Assembly: GCA_026260175.1 (NCBI GenBank) | Contig: JAKCWW010005977.1 | Location: 4,132 to 32,604, forward strand | Direction of reading: 5' to 3' | Source: Reticulitermes lucifugus | Taxonomy: Eukaryota > Arthropoda > Insecta > Blattodea > Rhinotermitidae | DNA length: 28,473 bases | Shown here: in pieces, positions 28,195 through 28,473 of the stretch | Layout: the number at the start of each line of letters is the position of its first letter | Numbering within the stretch: position 1 is the stretch's first letter | The notes under the pieces: model-generated | Seen by the model: only the letters and a program-made list of their open reading frames with translations | Told to the model about the DNA's origin: nothing | Databases searched by the model: none | Program-made: the position numbers and the translations under genes

Positions 28195-28473
28195 TTAAAA
28201 CTCACCTGCAAAAAACTCATTCAATGTGTAAAATAGATGTTCCAATAAAAGAAATTTCAATTTATTTTTAAAATCCTTAAAACTTGATTTTTTTATTGCC
28301 AAGGGCAGTCTATTATACAATTTAATACCCCTGTTAATCACACTTTTCTTATAAAACTATGTGTTACAAGGTGGCACATGGAAGTCACCTTTCCTTCTCG
28401 TATCATAATAATATAAATTTGAATTTCTAGTCGAATATATATTATATTTTCGAAAATAACACAACACCTCAAA
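28195..28473 (-). pseudogene. Non-LTR retrotransposon ORF2 C-terminus (runs off the right edge)
   Basis: One continuous minus frame of 92 codons plus TAA. Landmarks are NIYSTRNSNLYYYDTRRK, DFHVPPCNT, a TAG (28357-28359), FYKKSVINRGIKLYNRLP, KDFKNKLKFLLLEHLFYTL and NEFF. The order 'TR--DL---..TRRK-D-HVP-CNT---KKS---GIKLYN-LP-IK----FK--LK-LL-----Y---EF' is the characteristic tail after the reverse transcriptase of jockey/CR1-like elements. The internal TAG makes this copy dead. Confidence 0.75.

Noticed and set aside
1..28473. CRISPR arrays, bacterial operons, integrons or phage genes
   Set aside because: No regularly spaced direct repeats with unique spacers, no Shine-Dalgarno/ORF organisation; the sequence is clearly animal nuclear DNA.

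Overview
This is eukaryotic, AT-rich, repeat-dense DNA that reads as an arthropod nuclear genome, most likely an insect with a large genome. The supports are a recognisable animal coding exon with a consensus splice donor, remnants of Penelope-like, hAT, Tc1/mariner-related and non-LTR elements, and a tRNA-derived SINE that resembles (from memory) those of cockroaches and termites. The order-level assignment is a guess. There are no operons, and almost no long open frame is a gene.

Host genes are sparse. On the minus strand at 704-842 lies the first coding exon of a long-chain acyl-CoA synthetase (Acsl, ACSL3/4 type). Its remaining exons lie beyond the left edge. Two minus-strand, donor-bounded, GC-richer segments (22065-~22200 with CCAAT boxes, and 22809-~23140) are candidate non-coding first exons for it. 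If so, about 21 kb of this window is the first Acsl intron, which would explain the absence of other genes. On the plus strand a GC-rich first exon at 24591-24634 begins like a selenoprotein W/Rdx-family protein (ends ..QYCGG at a GTGAGA donor). About 2 kb downstream an acceptor-preceded 45-residue reading frame (26683-26820) encodes a possible single-pass membrane microprotein, and its phase is compatible with that exon.

The rest is a mosaic of decayed mobile DNA. From left to right: a nested fold-back (about 2862-3325); a Z-DNA-type CG/CA tract (4191-4253); a Tc1/mariner-like transposase fragment split by a hAT-like MITE (5385-5860); a 1.1-kb Penelope-like relic with inverted arms (5909-7044); a hAT-type MITE with a perfect 8-bp target duplication (8295-8553) and an older relative (25842-26217); a perfect 40-bp tandem duplication (11375-11454); a degenerate ~125-bp tandem array (11806-12195); a TA-flanked Tigger-like MITE (14258-14424); a frameshifted hAT transposase tail (15179-15728); an internally deleted DUF4817-type transposase (17207-17700); a second fold-back beside a 50-N gap (18018-18367); three hairpins with 8-nt loops; a SINE (26366-26602); and the 3' end of a non-LTR retrotransposon (27908-28473).

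The most striking signal is a recurrent motif, CTGANGA-T-[hairpin]-GAAAC, seen about eleven to twelve times in 28 kb on both strands and in unrelated sequence contexts. It resembles the hammerhead ribozyme core known from Penelope-like elements. At least two copies sit in the arms of the Penelope relic itself, and others sit in the fold-backs. The usual departures from a canonical hammerhead (an unpaired U after the CUGANGA box and a poor stem I) mean that activity is not established.
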